From the NCBI GenBank assembly GCA_945872365.1, contig CAMBZJ010000006.1:1-64000 (forward strand): DNA of 64,000 nucleotides. The letters are read 5' to 3'. The DNA comes from Klebsiella pneumoniae. Its GTDB lineage: Bacteria > Desulfobacterota > Binatia > UBA12015. Under the pieces are notes generated by a model that had not been told where the DNA came from, made no database searches, and saw only the letters and a program-made list of their open reading frames with translations. The number at the start of each line of letters is the position of its first letter. Position 1 is the first letter of the stretch. The translations under genes were made by a program, and so were the position numbers. Positions 10,060 through 18,979 of this stretch are shown here, in pieces.

Positions 10060-10841
10060 TGGGGCGACCCGGCCCCGCCCGGGATCCGTGCCTGCTGCGC
10101 CAAGGCCGCGCGACAGGCGACCCGGGTCGCCTCCAGCGCTGCCTGGAACGGTTCGGCCCCGGACCCCACCGCTGACGCCGGGAGCGGATCGCCAACCGCG
10201 ATCGCGAGCGTGGCGCCACGACCCGGCACCACGAGGCTCGCCCTCGCCCAGATCCGGTGCGAGCGGTCGGCGACCACCGAGACCGGCAACGCGACGGCCC
10301 CGGCACTCTCGACCAGGCGGGGAAAGGCCTCCCCCACCCGCCCATAGGGTCCATGGCCGTCGACGGCGATGCCCATCGGCTCGATCGATCGCATGATGCG
10401 CTGCAGGTCGCGGATCCGCTCCGCCGGACGTTGGCGGCGCAGGAGCAGCGTGCGGCGGCCGAGCCGCGAGAGCAAGCTCTCCGCCACGCAACCGCCGAAG
10501 GTGTCGTCGCAGACGAAGCGAAACGCCTCCGTCTCGCCCCCGAGAACCTCGCGCGCGCGGATGTCCATCACCATCATCGGCAGGACGTCCTCGATCCAGT
10601 AGAAGAGGATCGTCTTGCGAGCGGGGTGCGCGCTGCTGGCCGCGTCGAGACACCCGCGAGCCGCCGCGGCGCCGAGAACCGTGGCACCCTCCGCGACCGC
10701 CCGAGCCCGCGCCGCGAGGAGGCGACCTACCACGGACGCCGCGGCTCTCGCAGGCGAATCCGCCAGCCGCAGCGGGCTGCTCGGCGCCGCGGTACGCTCC
10801 GCACGGCGCGGCGCTCCGGCGGACGACACGGGCTCGCTCAT
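10056..10841 (-). CDS. DUF374-type lysophospholipid acyltransferase
   Basis: This 261-residue protein matches the layout of the DUF374 branch of the LPLAT superfamily. A CDDTFGG segment (~111) stands where the catalytic box lies. A leucine/arginine-rich stretch follows, then AVDGHGPYGR (about 159-168), equivalent to the D-G-P-x-G-P motif, and a final ALPVSVVAD strand. It probably transfers an acyl chain, here possibly from the dedicated ACP encoded just upstream, to a lipid acceptor. It overlaps the ACP gene by ATGA and the kinase by ATGA. The first ~70 residues are Ala/Arg-rich and not conserved-looking. The substrate is unknown. Confidence 0.7.
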   Translation of the reverse strand: MSEPVSSAGAPRRAERTAAPSSPLRLADSPARAAASVVGRLLAARARAVAEGATVLGAAAARGCLDAASSAHPARKTILFYWIEDVLPMMVMDIRAREVLGGETEAFRFVCDDTFGGCVAESLLSRLGRRTLLLRRQRPAERIRDLQRIMRSIEPMGIAVDGHGPYGRVGEAFPRLVESAGAVALPVSVVADRSHRIWARASLVVPGRGATLAIAVGDPLPASAVGSGAEPFQAALEATRVACRAALAQQARIPGGAGSPQ

Positions 10842-11086
10842 GCCCCGCCGCGGGCGAATGCACGCTCCACCGCGCCCACCACGTCCGCCAGCGAGTCGAG
10901 GCGTCCAAGCTCGTCGGGGTCGAGTTCGATTCCGTACTCCTCCTCGACCGCGAACAACAGGTTCGCCGCCGCGATCGAGTCCATGCCGAGATCCGAGCGG
11001 AACGAACGCACGCGGCGCACCCGCTCCTCGGAGGTCTTCATTTCGATCGCGACGAGTCGCGCCACGGTATCCGCCACCTCGGTCAT
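10838..11086 (-). CDS. acyl carrier protein
   Basis: This 82-residue ACP has the phosphopantetheine site DLGMDS (Ser37), preceded by a basic helix and followed by an acidic helix II-III region (VEEEYGIELDPDEL). It would carry acyl intermediates as thioesters for the ketosynthase encoded immediately upstream. ATG 11086 lies one base after the ketosynthase stop, and the ACP stop overlaps the acyltransferase start. Basic residues before the serine (RVRRVRSFR) set it apart from a typical housekeeping AcpP, which suggests a dedicated pathway. It is distinct from the FabF/AcpP fatty-acid operon because no fabD, fabG or fabH is nearby. Confidence 0.9.
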   Translation of the reverse strand: MTEVADTVARLVAIEMKTSEERVRRVRSFRSDLGMDSIAAANLLFAVEEEYGIELDPDELGRLDSLADVVGAVERAFARGGA

Positions 11087-11087
11087 C

Positions 11088-12332
11088 TCATGCGTCCTCT
11101 TCCGGCGCCCGCACGACGAGTGCCGCATTGCGGGAGCCGAAGCCGAAACTCGTCGAGAGCGCCGCGCGCAAGCGCACAGGGCGCGACCCATTTGCGACCC
11201 AGTCGAGATCGCAATCGGGATCGGGCGCGCGCAGGTTGATCGTCGGCGGTAGAAAACCACCGTGCAGTCCGGCGATCGTCGCCGCCAGTTCGACCGCACC
11301 GCAGGCGCCGAGGAGGTGTCCGACCATCGACTTCGTCGAGCTGACCGGGAGGTGCGCCGCGGCCGCGCCGAAGACCCGGCGCAGGATCCCCACCTCGAAG
11401 AAGTCGTTCTGCGGCGTCGCGGAGCCGTGTGCATTCACGTAGTCGATGGCTTCCGGTGCGATGCCTGCGGACTCGAGGGCGAGCCTGATCGCGCGCTCGG
11501 CGTCCACACCCGTCTCGTCCTGGCTGAAGTGCGATTTCGCATCACAGGTGGCTCCGTAGCCGGCGAGCGTGGCGAGAATGCGTGCACCCCGCTCACGCGC
11601 CCTCTCCGCGTTCTCCACGACGAGGATCGCGGCGCCCTCGCCGAGGACGAAGCCGTCCCGGTCGGCTGAAAACGGCCGCGACGCGGTCGCAGGTTCATCG
11701 TTGAACCGGCTCGACATCATCTCGAGCCGGTCGAAAGCCGCGAAGAGCAGCGGGAAGAGCGGCGCCTCGGCGCCGCCCGCGAGGACCACGTCGGCCTGTC
11801 CGGCGAGAATCAGCATGCGCGCGAGCCCCAGGGCGTCGGCACCGGAGGTGCACGCGCTCGATACCGTGAAGACGGGTCCGTGGACGTCGAGCTGGATCGC
11901 GCACTCGGACGCGATCACGCCGTAGTGCGCCTGCGCCGGAAAGGACGGCGGCATGCGCCGCACGCCGCGCTCGGTGTAGATCGCGTATTGCTCGAAGTGG
12001 TAGGCTGCGGGCCCCCCGGACGTGCCGACCACCACGGCGACCCGCGTCGGATCGGGCCACAAGGCGAGACCCGCATCTTCCAGCGCCATGCGCGCCGAGG
12101 CGATCGCGAATTGTACGACCCGGGGCGACGATCGCGCCTCGCGTGCCGGCATGAAGTGCTCCGGCCGGAAGCCATGAACCTCCGCGGCGACCCGGCTCCG
12201 GTAGGGCGCCGGGTCGATCGCGGTGAGCGGGCCGGTGCCGGAGACGCCCCGGCGCAACGCCTCGGAGAAGGCGGCCACCCCGAGACCAATCGGGGTCACG
12301 CACCCGATGCCGGTGACGACCGCGTCCGACAC
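11088..12332 (-). CDS. beta-ketoacyl-ACP synthase, KAS II (FabF) type
   Basis: This 414-residue condensing enzyme has the Cys-His-His triad: C161 in VSSACTSGAD, H302 in NAHGSATPQND and H339 in KSMVGHLLGACG. It condenses an acyl thioester with malonyl-ACP, and the matching ACP follows it. The triad is complete, so it should be catalytic rather than a chain-length factor. GTG 12332 is chosen because the first strand (VVTGIGCVTPIG) begins four residues later; the frame remains open further upstream over the nagZ region on the other strand. It is the first gene of a five-gene unit (ketosynthase, ACP, acyltransferase, two kinases). No ketoreductase or dehydratase is adjacent, so the product may need housekeeping Fab enzymes. 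Confidence 0.92.
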   Translation of the reverse strand: MSDAVVTGIGCVTPIGLGVAAFSEALRRGVSGTGPLTAIDPAPYRSRVAAEVHGFRPEHFMPAREARSSPRVVQFAIASARMALEDAGLALWPDPTRVAVVVGTSGGPAAYHFEQYAIYTERGVRRMPPSFPAQAHYGVIASECAIQLDVHGPVFTVSSACTSGADALGLARMLILAGQADVVLAGGAEAPLFPLLFAAFDRLEMMSSRFNDEPATASRPFSADRDGFVLGEGAAILVVENAERARERGARILATLAGYGATCDAKSHFSQDETGVDAERAIRLALESAGIAPEAIDYVNAHGSATPQNDFFEVGILRRVFGAAAAHLPVSSTKSMVGHLLGACGAVELAATIAGLHGGFLPPTINLRAPDPDCDLDWVANGSRPVRLRAALSTSFGFGSRNAALVVRAPEEDA

Positions 12333-12476
12333 CCTCGAAGTGCTGCCAGAAGCTCCCGGAAAACACAAGTAATTCAAATGCTTCCGCGGTCCGAGGGCTA
12401 CGGTGGGAGCCCGGGCGGGAGGGCCCTGCACGGGCCCGCGTATCCGGTGCGGGCCATCCCTGCTAGCCATGAGATC
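12333..12476. promoter_or_regulatory. divergent promoter region, ketosynthase operon and nagZ
   Basis: This 144-bp gap separates two divergently transcribed units and must hold the promoters of both. The AT-richer stretch at about 12355-12385 (CACAAGTAATTCAAATGC) is the likeliest promoter core. I see no clear operator. Confidence 0.4.
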
Positions 12477-13649
<1,173 letters not shown>

Positions 13650-13658
13650 GGCGAGGGC

Positions 13659-13673
13659 GGCGGTCGCACCGCC
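13659..13673. terminator. short hairpin between nagZ and mtnA
   Basis: GGCGGT-CGC-ACCGCC forms a 6-bp stem with a 3-base loop in the 30-bp gap between convergent stop codons. An alternative GGGCGG/CCGCCC pairing is possible. It is a weak candidate bidirectional terminator without a T-tract. Confidence 0.35.
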
Positions 13674-13679
13674 CGAGGC

Positions 13680-14762
13680 TCAGCCCCGGGTCGGCCGCTT
13701 GCGACGTCCGGTCGCCGGAGCCTCGCCCGTCGTGCCGCGCACCATCTTCGCTAGCGACTGCGTGTAGGGCGGCCGCGCGACGCCGTTTTCGGTCACGATC
13801 GCCGTCACCAGGTCGTGCGGTGTCACGTCGAAGGCCGGGTTCCAGACCTTCACGCCACTCGGGGTGATCGCCTTGCCGTTGATGTGCGTGACCTCGGAAG
13901 CCGCCCGTTCCTCGATCGGGATCTGCTCTCCGGTCTTGCAGGCTAGGTCGATCGAACTCACGGGGGCCGCGACGTAAAACGGCACGCCGTGGTGGGCGGC
14001 GAGCACCGCGACCGAGTAGGTGCCGATCTTGTTCGCCACGTCACCGTTCGCGGCGGTGCGGTCGGTCCCGACGATCACCGCGTCGACCTCTCCGCGGCGC
14101 ATGAGCGCTCCGGCCATGTTGTCGGTGATCACCGTGACCGGGATCTTCGCGCGCTTCATCTCCCAGGCCGTGAGGCGCGCCCCCTGCAGGACCGGACGTG
14201 TCTCGTCCGCGTAGACCGAGATTTTCTTGCCGGCATCGTGTGCCGCACAGACGATTCCCAGCGCGGTACCGATGCCCGCCGTCGCGAGCCCCCCCGCGTT
14301 GCAATGCGTCAAGATATTGCACGTGCGGGGCAGCAGCGCCGCGCCGTACTCGCTGAGGCGCCGGTTGCCCTCGAGGTCCTCGTCCCGGATCGATTGTGCT
14401 TCCCGCTCGAGAAGTTTCACCCGTGTCTCGTGCGGACGATGGGCATTCTCGCGCACCACCTTGCGCATCCGTTCGATGGCCCAGAAGAGATTCACCGCCG
14501 TGGGACGAGTCGCGGCGAAAGCCCGGCATAGGCGCTCGAACTCGCGCGGAAATCGCTCGGCCGTGATCGATCGGGCGCCGAGAGCGATGCCCATCGCGGC
14601 GGCGACGCCGATCGCGGGCGCGCCGCGCACGACCATCTCGCGGATGCCCGCCATGACCTCGGCGGGGTCGTCGTAAATCCGGTAGACTTCCCGGTTGGGC
14701 AGGAGCCTCTGGTCCAGCATGACCACCCGGCCGGCTTTCCACTCGACGGTACGGACCTTCAT
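13680..14762 (-). CDS. mtnA: S-methyl-5-thioribose-1-phosphate isomerase
   Basis: This 360-residue member of the eIF2B-like aldose-ketose isomerase family interconverts methylthioribose-1-phosphate and methylthioribulose-1-phosphate in the methionine salvage pathway. It shows MVVRGAPAIGVAAAMG near the N-terminus, LTHCNAGGLAT with the catalytic Cys, VITDNMAGALM with the catalytic Asp, and GTDRTAANGDVANKIGTYS. Length is normal. No other methionine-salvage gene is in the window. The C-terminal Arg/Lys-rich tail (GRRKRPTRG) is short and unconserved-looking. Confidence 0.95.
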   Translation of the reverse strand: MKVRTVEWKAGRVVMLDQRLLPNREVYRIYDDPAEVMAGIREMVVRGAPAIGVAAAMGIALGARSITAERFPREFERLCRAFAATRPTAVNLFWAIERMRKVVRENAHRPHETRVKLLEREAQSIRDEDLEGNRRLSEYGAALLPRTCNILTHCNAGGLATAGIGTALGIVCAAHDAGKKISVYADETRPVLQGARLTAWEMKRAKIPVTVITDNMAGALMRRGEVDAVIVGTDRTAANGDVANKIGTYSVAVLAAHHGVPFYVAAPVSSIDLACKTGEQIPIEERAASEVTHINGKAITPSGVKVWNPAFDVTPHDLVTAIVTENGVARPPYTQSLAKMVRGTTGEAPATGRRKRPTRG

Positions 14763-14911
14763 GATCCGATGAGCCTAGCCCCCCTGGCTGTGACGGACAA
14801 GAACCCGGCGAACGCCGGCCGGCACGGGTCGGCCAAGCTGGTCGCGGCTTCTGCCTTGGGTTAGTGGACAACGCGAACTCGGATCTCCCTTCGGTGCGAC
14901 GAGGAGTTCCC

Positions 14912-15391
14912 ATGGCCCTCACGAGAAAGACCCACTCTGCCGAGATCGAGGCCGACCTCGAAGACTGCATCGCCGTCATCACCGACTTCGAAAGCCACCC
15001 TCGCTGGTCGACCCCGGTCCTCCGGGCGAGCATCCTCGCGTGCGACGAAAAGGGCCGGGGGCGCATCATCGCCTTCGAGCTCGACGCGAAGATCCGCCGG
15101 ATCAACTACGTCCTCGAGCACTTCTACGACTTGCCACACCACATCAGTTGGAAACTGGTCGAGGGCGACGTCGCGGCGGTGTCCGGCAGCTATGCCTTCG
15201 AGCCGATCGGCCCGGGCCGCACCCGGGCCACCTGCACGCAGGTCATTGACGTCGGTTTCTGGATTCCCGGCCCGCTGCGCCGCCTTCTCGAGGACCAGGC
15301 GATCACCGACGCCGTCGGCGAGTTCAAGGCCGAAGCCGAGCGGCGTGCCTCCGCCCGGCGCACCGCAGCCGCCCTAACGCGGAGTTCCTGA
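14912..15391 (+). CDS. SRPBCC-fold (polyketide cyclase/START-like) protein
   Basis: This 159-residue protein fits a SRPBCC lipid-binding fold. It opens with the beta-1/helix pattern typical of CoxG/cyclase-type members (AEIEADLEDCIAVITDFESHPRW), continues with alternating strands (YVLEHFYDLPHHISWKLVEG) and ends in a long amphipathic helix. Such proteins bind hydrophobic ligands, and no catalytic residue can be assigned. ATG 14912 is chosen over an upstream in-frame ATG at 14864 because GAGGAG sits 5 bases before it. Its last 18 bp overlap the 3' end of the opposite-strand glycosyltransferase. Confidence 0.75.
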   Translation: MALTRKTHSAEIEADLEDCIAVITDFESHPRWSTPVLRASILACDEKGRGRIIAFELDAKIRRINYVLEHFYDLPHHISWKLVEGDVAAVSGSYAFEPIGPGRTRATCTQVIDVGFWIPGPLRRLLEDQAITDAVGEFKAEAERRASARRTAAALTRSS

Positions 15392-16663
15392 TCGGCGGCC
15401 CCGGGCCACGAGCGAAGCGTAGAGGTCCGAGATCACGCGAACGTTGTCGCGAATGTCGTAGCCCCGCTCGGCGATGCCGCGCTTGATGGCCGGGCCGTCC
15501 GAGCGCCTCGTTCCTCGGACGGCGGCGATGGCGGTGATCCAGGCGTCGCGCACGAGCGGTCGCCGGTGCACGAGTCCGAGACCCATGTCGACGTCGACCG
15601 GCAAGGCTTCGGAAACGACGCAAGGGAGCCCGGCCGCCTGCGCCTCTACCACGGCCAGGCCGAGCCCTTCGGACAGCGACGGGAAGAGGAACACGTCGAA
15701 CACGTCGAGGATGTCCGGGACATCGGGGCGAGACCCGGCGAAGACGACTTCGTTCGACAAGCCCTCCGCCGCGACCTTTCGCTCCAACTCCGCCCGCCCG
15801 GGCCCCTCGCCCACCAGCAACAAGCGGATCGACTCGCCCCGCGCCACGAGCTGCGCCGCGAGGCCCACGAGGAAGGCCTGATTCTTCACGGGCGAGAGGG
15901 ATCCGACGTGGCCCAGGACGAGCGCCCCCGGGGGAATCCCGAGCCGGGCCTTCGTCGCCGCCACCGCCGCGAGACTCGCGCGACCGAAGCGGTCGACGGC
16001 GATCGCGTTGCGCACCACCTGGAACCGCTCCGAGCCGAGCGTCCTCGCATCGAAGAGGAACTCCCCCGCCGGACGCGAACAGGCCCAGGCGTCCGTCGCG
16101 AAGATCGAGACGAGGAGGCGACTGAAAGCGAGGTTCAGTCGGTTCGCCGGCGTGTCGGGCTTCGACCAGGAAGACGCATGGGAGTGCACCACGACCGAGG
16201 GCACGCCCGCCATCCGCGCCGCGGCGGCGATCGCTCCCCCCTGCCAATCCAGGTGGGAGTGCACGACGTCGACTGGCTCTCGGGAGCGGAGATGCCGGCG
16301 AAGGGCCAGGATGTAGCGGCGGTAACCGAGCGTTCCGAGCGACGGGAGGTGATGGACCGGGACTCCGAGCGACGCCAGTTCCGAATCGAAGGCGCCCGCC
16401 GCCGCACCGTGCGCCAGGAATGCGAAATCGAACCTTTCCCGATCGACGTGACGCACGACCTCCATGAGCATCGACTCCGCACCACCCCGGTTCATGGTCC
16501 CGACGAGGTGAAGGACCCGAATCCGGCGGCCCTCGAAGGCCCCTGCGGCGACCTGTCCGGCCGGGTCGGATGCTTTCCCACAGGCGCGAGCCTCCGGCTG
16601 CGGAGAAGAGGGCGAGGGATCCGGCACCCCGGGACCATCGGCGATCCCGACGTCCGCCGTCAA
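15374..16663 (-). CDS. GT4-family glycosyltransferase
   Basis: This ~429-residue GT-B glycosyltransferase has the N-terminal VLHLVGTMNRGGAESM glycine loop and HSHLDWQGG. Its C-terminal donor domain carries GHVGSLSPVKNQ, LLLVGEGPGR, VVFAGSRPDVP and the E-x7-E motif (SEGLGLAVVEAQAAG). It is close to family 4 enzymes that build surface glycans at the inner membrane. TTG 16663 is chosen because GAGG lies 7 bases upstream. The first ~50 residues after it are Pro/Ala/Gly-rich linker before the catalytic fold. The frame stays open further upstream as low-complexity Arg-rich sequence that is unlikely to be translated. Confidence 0.88.
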   Translation of the reverse strand: MTADVGIADGPGVPDPSPSSPQPEARACGKASDPAGQVAAGAFEGRRIRVLHLVGTMNRGGAESMLMEVVRHVDRERFDFAFLAHGAAAGAFDSELASLGVPVHHLPSLGTLGYRRYILALRRHLRSREPVDVVHSHLDWQGGAIAAAARMAGVPSVVVHSHASSWSKPDTPANRLNLAFSRLLVSIFATDAWACSRPAGEFLFDARTLGSERFQVVRNAIAVDRFGRASLAAVAATKARLGIPPGALVLGHVGSLSPVKNQAFLVGLAAQLVARGESIRLLLVGEGPGRAELERKVAAEGLSNEVVFAGSRPDVPDILDVFDVFLFPSLSEGLGLAVVEAQAAGLPCVVSEALPVDVDMGLGLVHRRPLVRDAWITAIAAVRGTRRSDGPAIKRGIAERGYDIRDNVRVISDLYASLVARGRRSGTPR

Positions 16664-16747
16664 GCCATCGCCTCGATCTTCCTGTCCGCACGAAGGCCCG
16701 GATCTCGATGACTGCGTGCTCCGCGATCGCACTCGCCCCCCGGGAGC

Positions 16748-16786
16748 CGGTCGTCCGACGCGACGCGATGCCGCGCCGGACGACCG
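16748..16786 (-). terminator. inverted repeat after the comEA-like gene
   Basis: A perfect 10-bp inverted repeat (CGGTCGTCCG at 16748-16757 and CGGACGACCG at 16777-16786) with a 19-base GC-rich loop lies just downstream of the ComEA-like stop and upstream of the glycosyltransferase start. It could terminate the first transcript or bind a protein. There is no T-tract. Confidence 0.35.
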
Positions 16787-16802
16787 TGGCCGAATTCCCG
16801 CG

Positions 16803-17246
16803 TCAGCGAGCGGCAGCGGCGCGGTTGGACTGCGCCGCCTGGGCCGCCTTGCGGGCCGCGCTCGCGGCCCCCGACGCACCCTGCTCCGTCTCCGCCGCGC
16901 GCGGCTTCGCCGCACCACCCCCCACCTGCGAGACCGTGATGTGCTCGCGCAGCTTCTCGAGCATCTTGTCGCCGATCCCCTTCACGTCGCGCAACTCGTC
17001 GACCGAGCGGAACGGGGTCGCGTCCCGGTACGCGACGATCGCACGTGCCTTCGACTCACCGATACCGGGCAGCGCCGCGAGATCCGCAACCGAAGCCGTG
17101 TTCAGGTCGACCGTGGAAGCGACGTCCGCGTGCGCCATTCCCGCCGACGCCCCGGCGAGCGCCACCGCCAGCACGCATCGCGCAGCGGCCGACTTCGCCC
17201 GACGCCATCCTCCCCTCCCCGCGCCCTTTCCCTTGCCGAGTTCCAT
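16803..17246 (-). CDS. ComEA-like helix-hairpin-helix exported protein
   Basis: This 147-residue protein has a signal peptide (basic n-region, hydrophobic CVLAVALAGASAGMAHA ending at about residue 41). A double helix-hairpin-helix DNA-binding domain follows (DLNTASVADLAALPGIGESKARAIV, then VDELRDVKGIGDKMLEKL). The tail is Ala/Gln-rich. ComEA proteins bind DNA outside the inner membrane during transformation. A ComM-type ATPase gene sits about 24 kb away in this window, but no ComEC is seen. ATG 17246 has AAGGGGACGG just upstream. A role in DNA uptake is family knowledge and is not shown here. Confidence 0.85.
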   Translation of the reverse strand: MELGKGKGAGRGGWRRAKSAAARCVLAVALAGASAGMAHADVASTVDLNTASVADLAALPGIGESKARAIVAYRDATPFRSVDELRDVKGIGDKMLEKLREHITVSQVGGGAAKPRAAETEQGASGAASAARKAAQAAQSNRAAAAR

Positions 17247-17518
17247 ATCCGTCCCCTTGCGCAGACCCGCGGCCTGCGCTTGGCTCCGGCGCACCCGCAG
17301 GCGGACGCCGGAGACGTCCTTTCCGTTCCGCCGGGGAGCGGTCGGATCGAGGTCCCGCGGCGATAGCGCGCGGGAAGAATGCGCGTCAATGGCCCGGCGC
17401 GAATCCATGCATCGGGGAGCGTTGCGAGCGAGACTGCGGTGACGACCGCGCCGCGGAAGCCGGCAACGACGTACGCGGGAGGCGAGAGGATGCGAGGCCC
17501 TTGAAAGGAGATCTCTGC
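17247..17518. promoter_or_regulatory. divergent intergenic region
   Basis: This 272-bp gap lies between the divergent ComEA-like and dienelactone hydrolase genes and holds both promoters. AAAGGAG at 17504-17510 is a strong ribosome binding site for the hydrolase. I see no other structured element. Confidence 0.35.
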
Positions 17519-18265
17519 ATGTCGACCCCGATCCCGACCGAGGCCCGGGACGTCACCTTCCCCGGCGCGGATACGATGCTCCGGGGCGTCCTGGTCGAAC
17601 CGGCGCGGGGCGCGCTGCCCGCGCGCGGCGGCATCGTGCTCTTTCCCGACGTGCGTGGCATCTCGGAGACCTACCGGCGCGCCGCCGCCCGGATCGCGGG
17701 TTTCGGGACGGCCGTCCTACTGCTCGATCCCTACAGTCGCGGGGGGGTTCCCGAACTCCCCGACATGGCGACGACGCTGCGCTGGATCGCCTCCCTGCCC
17801 GACGAGCGCGTACTCGGCGACGTCGAGGCCGCGGTCGCCCACCTCGGGACGTTGCCCGCCGTCGGCGGTGGGCGAACCGGCATCCTCGGATTCTGCCTGG
17901 GCGGGCAATACGCGATCCAGGCCGCCTGCCGGATCCCGTCGCTCGCGGCCTGCGTCAGCTTCTACGGAATGCTGCGCTACGCCGAGCGCAACGAACGCAA
18001 GCCGGCGAGCCCGCTCGATCTCGCCCCGGGCCTCGCCTGCCCGCTGCTCGGGCTGTACGGCGCCGACGACCCGCTCGTCCCGGTCGAGGACCGCGCCGCC
18101 CTCGAAGCAGTCCTGCGGCGCGGGAAGCAGCCATTCGGCCTGCACGTCTTCGGCGGGGCCGCACACGCCTTTGCCAACGACGCCCGGCCCGAGGCGTTCC
18201 GACCGGAATCCGCGGCGGTCGCCTGGCAACTGGTCGAGGCCTTCCTCGCCCGGCACCTCGCCTGA
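17519..18265 (+). CDS. dienelactone hydrolase-family protein
   Basis: This 248-residue alpha/beta hydrolase of the DLH family has the nucleophile elbow GFCLGGQYA with Cys in place of Ser, an acid residue in YGADDPLVP, and a final GAAHAF carrying the catalytic His. The intact Cys-Asp-His triad fits carboxymethylenebutenolidase-like hydrolysis of lactones in aromatic degradation. Many paralogs have other esterase roles, so the substrate is open. ATG 17519 is well supported by AAAGGAG 8 bases upstream. It stands alone, and the next gene has its own promoter-like gap. Confidence 0.9.
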   Translation: MSTPIPTEARDVTFPGADTMLRGVLVEPARGALPARGGIVLFPDVRGISETYRRAAARIAGFGTAVLLLDPYSRGGVPELPDMATTLRWIASLPDERVLGDVEAAVAHLGTLPAVGGGRTGILGFCLGGQYAIQAACRIPSLAACVSFYGMLRYAERNERKPASPLDLAPGLACPLLGLYGADDPLVPVEDRAALEAVLRRGKQPFGLHVFGGAAHAFANDARPEAFRPESAAVAWQLVEAFLARHLA

Positions 18266-18425
18266 TGGCGAATCATCCTAAGTTCCGATGATTTACGCCG
18301 ATTCCGTGTATTTCGGGACATAACTTCACCTTGCATCCGCGAAGCAAGCCTGTACTTTGCAAGGCTTGGAACGCGGGTTTGCATCGGGCACCCGCACGTC
18401 GGCGAAACGCAGGCAGGAGAACTCA
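18266..18425 (+). promoter_or_regulatory. AT-richer upstream region of the AT-hook protein gene
   Basis: This 160-bp gap is markedly AT-richer than its surroundings. It contains an inverted repeat, CAAGCCT (18345-18351) and AGGCTTG (18362-18368) around GTACTTTGCA, about 60 bases before the gene start. GCAGGAG follows, 7 bases before the ATG at 18426. It may hold the promoter and an operator or 5' leader hairpin. Confidence 0.4.
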
Positions 18426-18890
18426 ATGCGCAGGATGGCCCCTGGGGCAACGATCGCGGTCGCTTCGACCGACCGCTTCTCGACGGTCCGCCGCGAGGCA
18501 CAAAAGGTACTAGCGATCATCCAGAAGGAGATCCGCCGTGCCGAGGACGATCTGCAGAAACTCCTCGAGCAGGCCCGGATCTGGGAACAGGCGATCGCGA
18601 TGGGCACCTCAACCGGCAGCGCCGGGACGGGGAAAAAGCGCGGCCGCCCGGCCAAGGGCACGGTGGCCGAGGCGGCACCCCGCCCCGCCCGCAAGCCGCG
18701 CGCCGAGGGGCCCCGCGTGGACTGGGACGAGGTGCTGCGTTCGGTGCCGGAAGTCTTCGGGATGGAGGACGTCCTGAAACACCCCGGCGCGGCGGCCAAG
18801 GGCCGGGCGCAGATCTATCCGGCGATGAACCGCTGGGTACAGGCGCAGAAGATCGAGAAGGTCGACAAGGGGAGCTACCGGCGGATCTGA
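18426..18890 (+). CDS. coiled-coil / AT-hook protein of unknown function
   Basis: I do not recognise this 154-residue protein as a named family. Three parts are visible. Residues 20-58 are a charged amphipathic helix likely to form a coiled coil. Residues 70-78 (KKRGRPAKG) are an AT-hook core in a basic Ala/Pro-rich linker. Residues 97-154 look like a small helix-turn-helix domain with WDEVLRSVPEVFGM, IYPAMNRWVQAQKIEKV and a closing GSYRRI wing-like end. It is probably DNA-binding, possibly a nucleoid-associated protein or regulator. The start at 18426 has AGGAG 7 bases upstream. It is monocistronic, with a terminator after it. Confidence 0.7.
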   Translation: MRRMAPGATIAVASTDRFSTVRREAQKVLAIIQKEIRRAEDDLQKLLEQARIWEQAIAMGTSTGSAGTGKKRGRPAKGTVAEAAPRPARKPRAEGPRVDWDEVLRSVPEVFGMEDVLKHPGAAAKGRAQIYPAMNRWVQAQKIEKVDKGSYRRI

Positions 18891-18933
18891 GCCTCACGCC
18901 GCCTGCTCCACGCGCTTCGCGAGAAGCCGACGG

Positions 18934-18971
18934 GGCGCTGGCGCCGCCCCCGGAGGGAGGGCGCCGGCGCC
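18934..18971. terminator. GC-rich hairpin between convergent genes
   Basis: A 12-bp stem (GGCGCTGGCGCC at 18934-18945 with GGCGCCGGCGCC at 18960-18971, one G-T pair) and a 14-base loop lie between the AT-hook gene stop and the aldolase stop. It is a probable bidirectional terminator. Confidence 0.5.
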
Positions 18972-18979
18972 GCCTTCGC

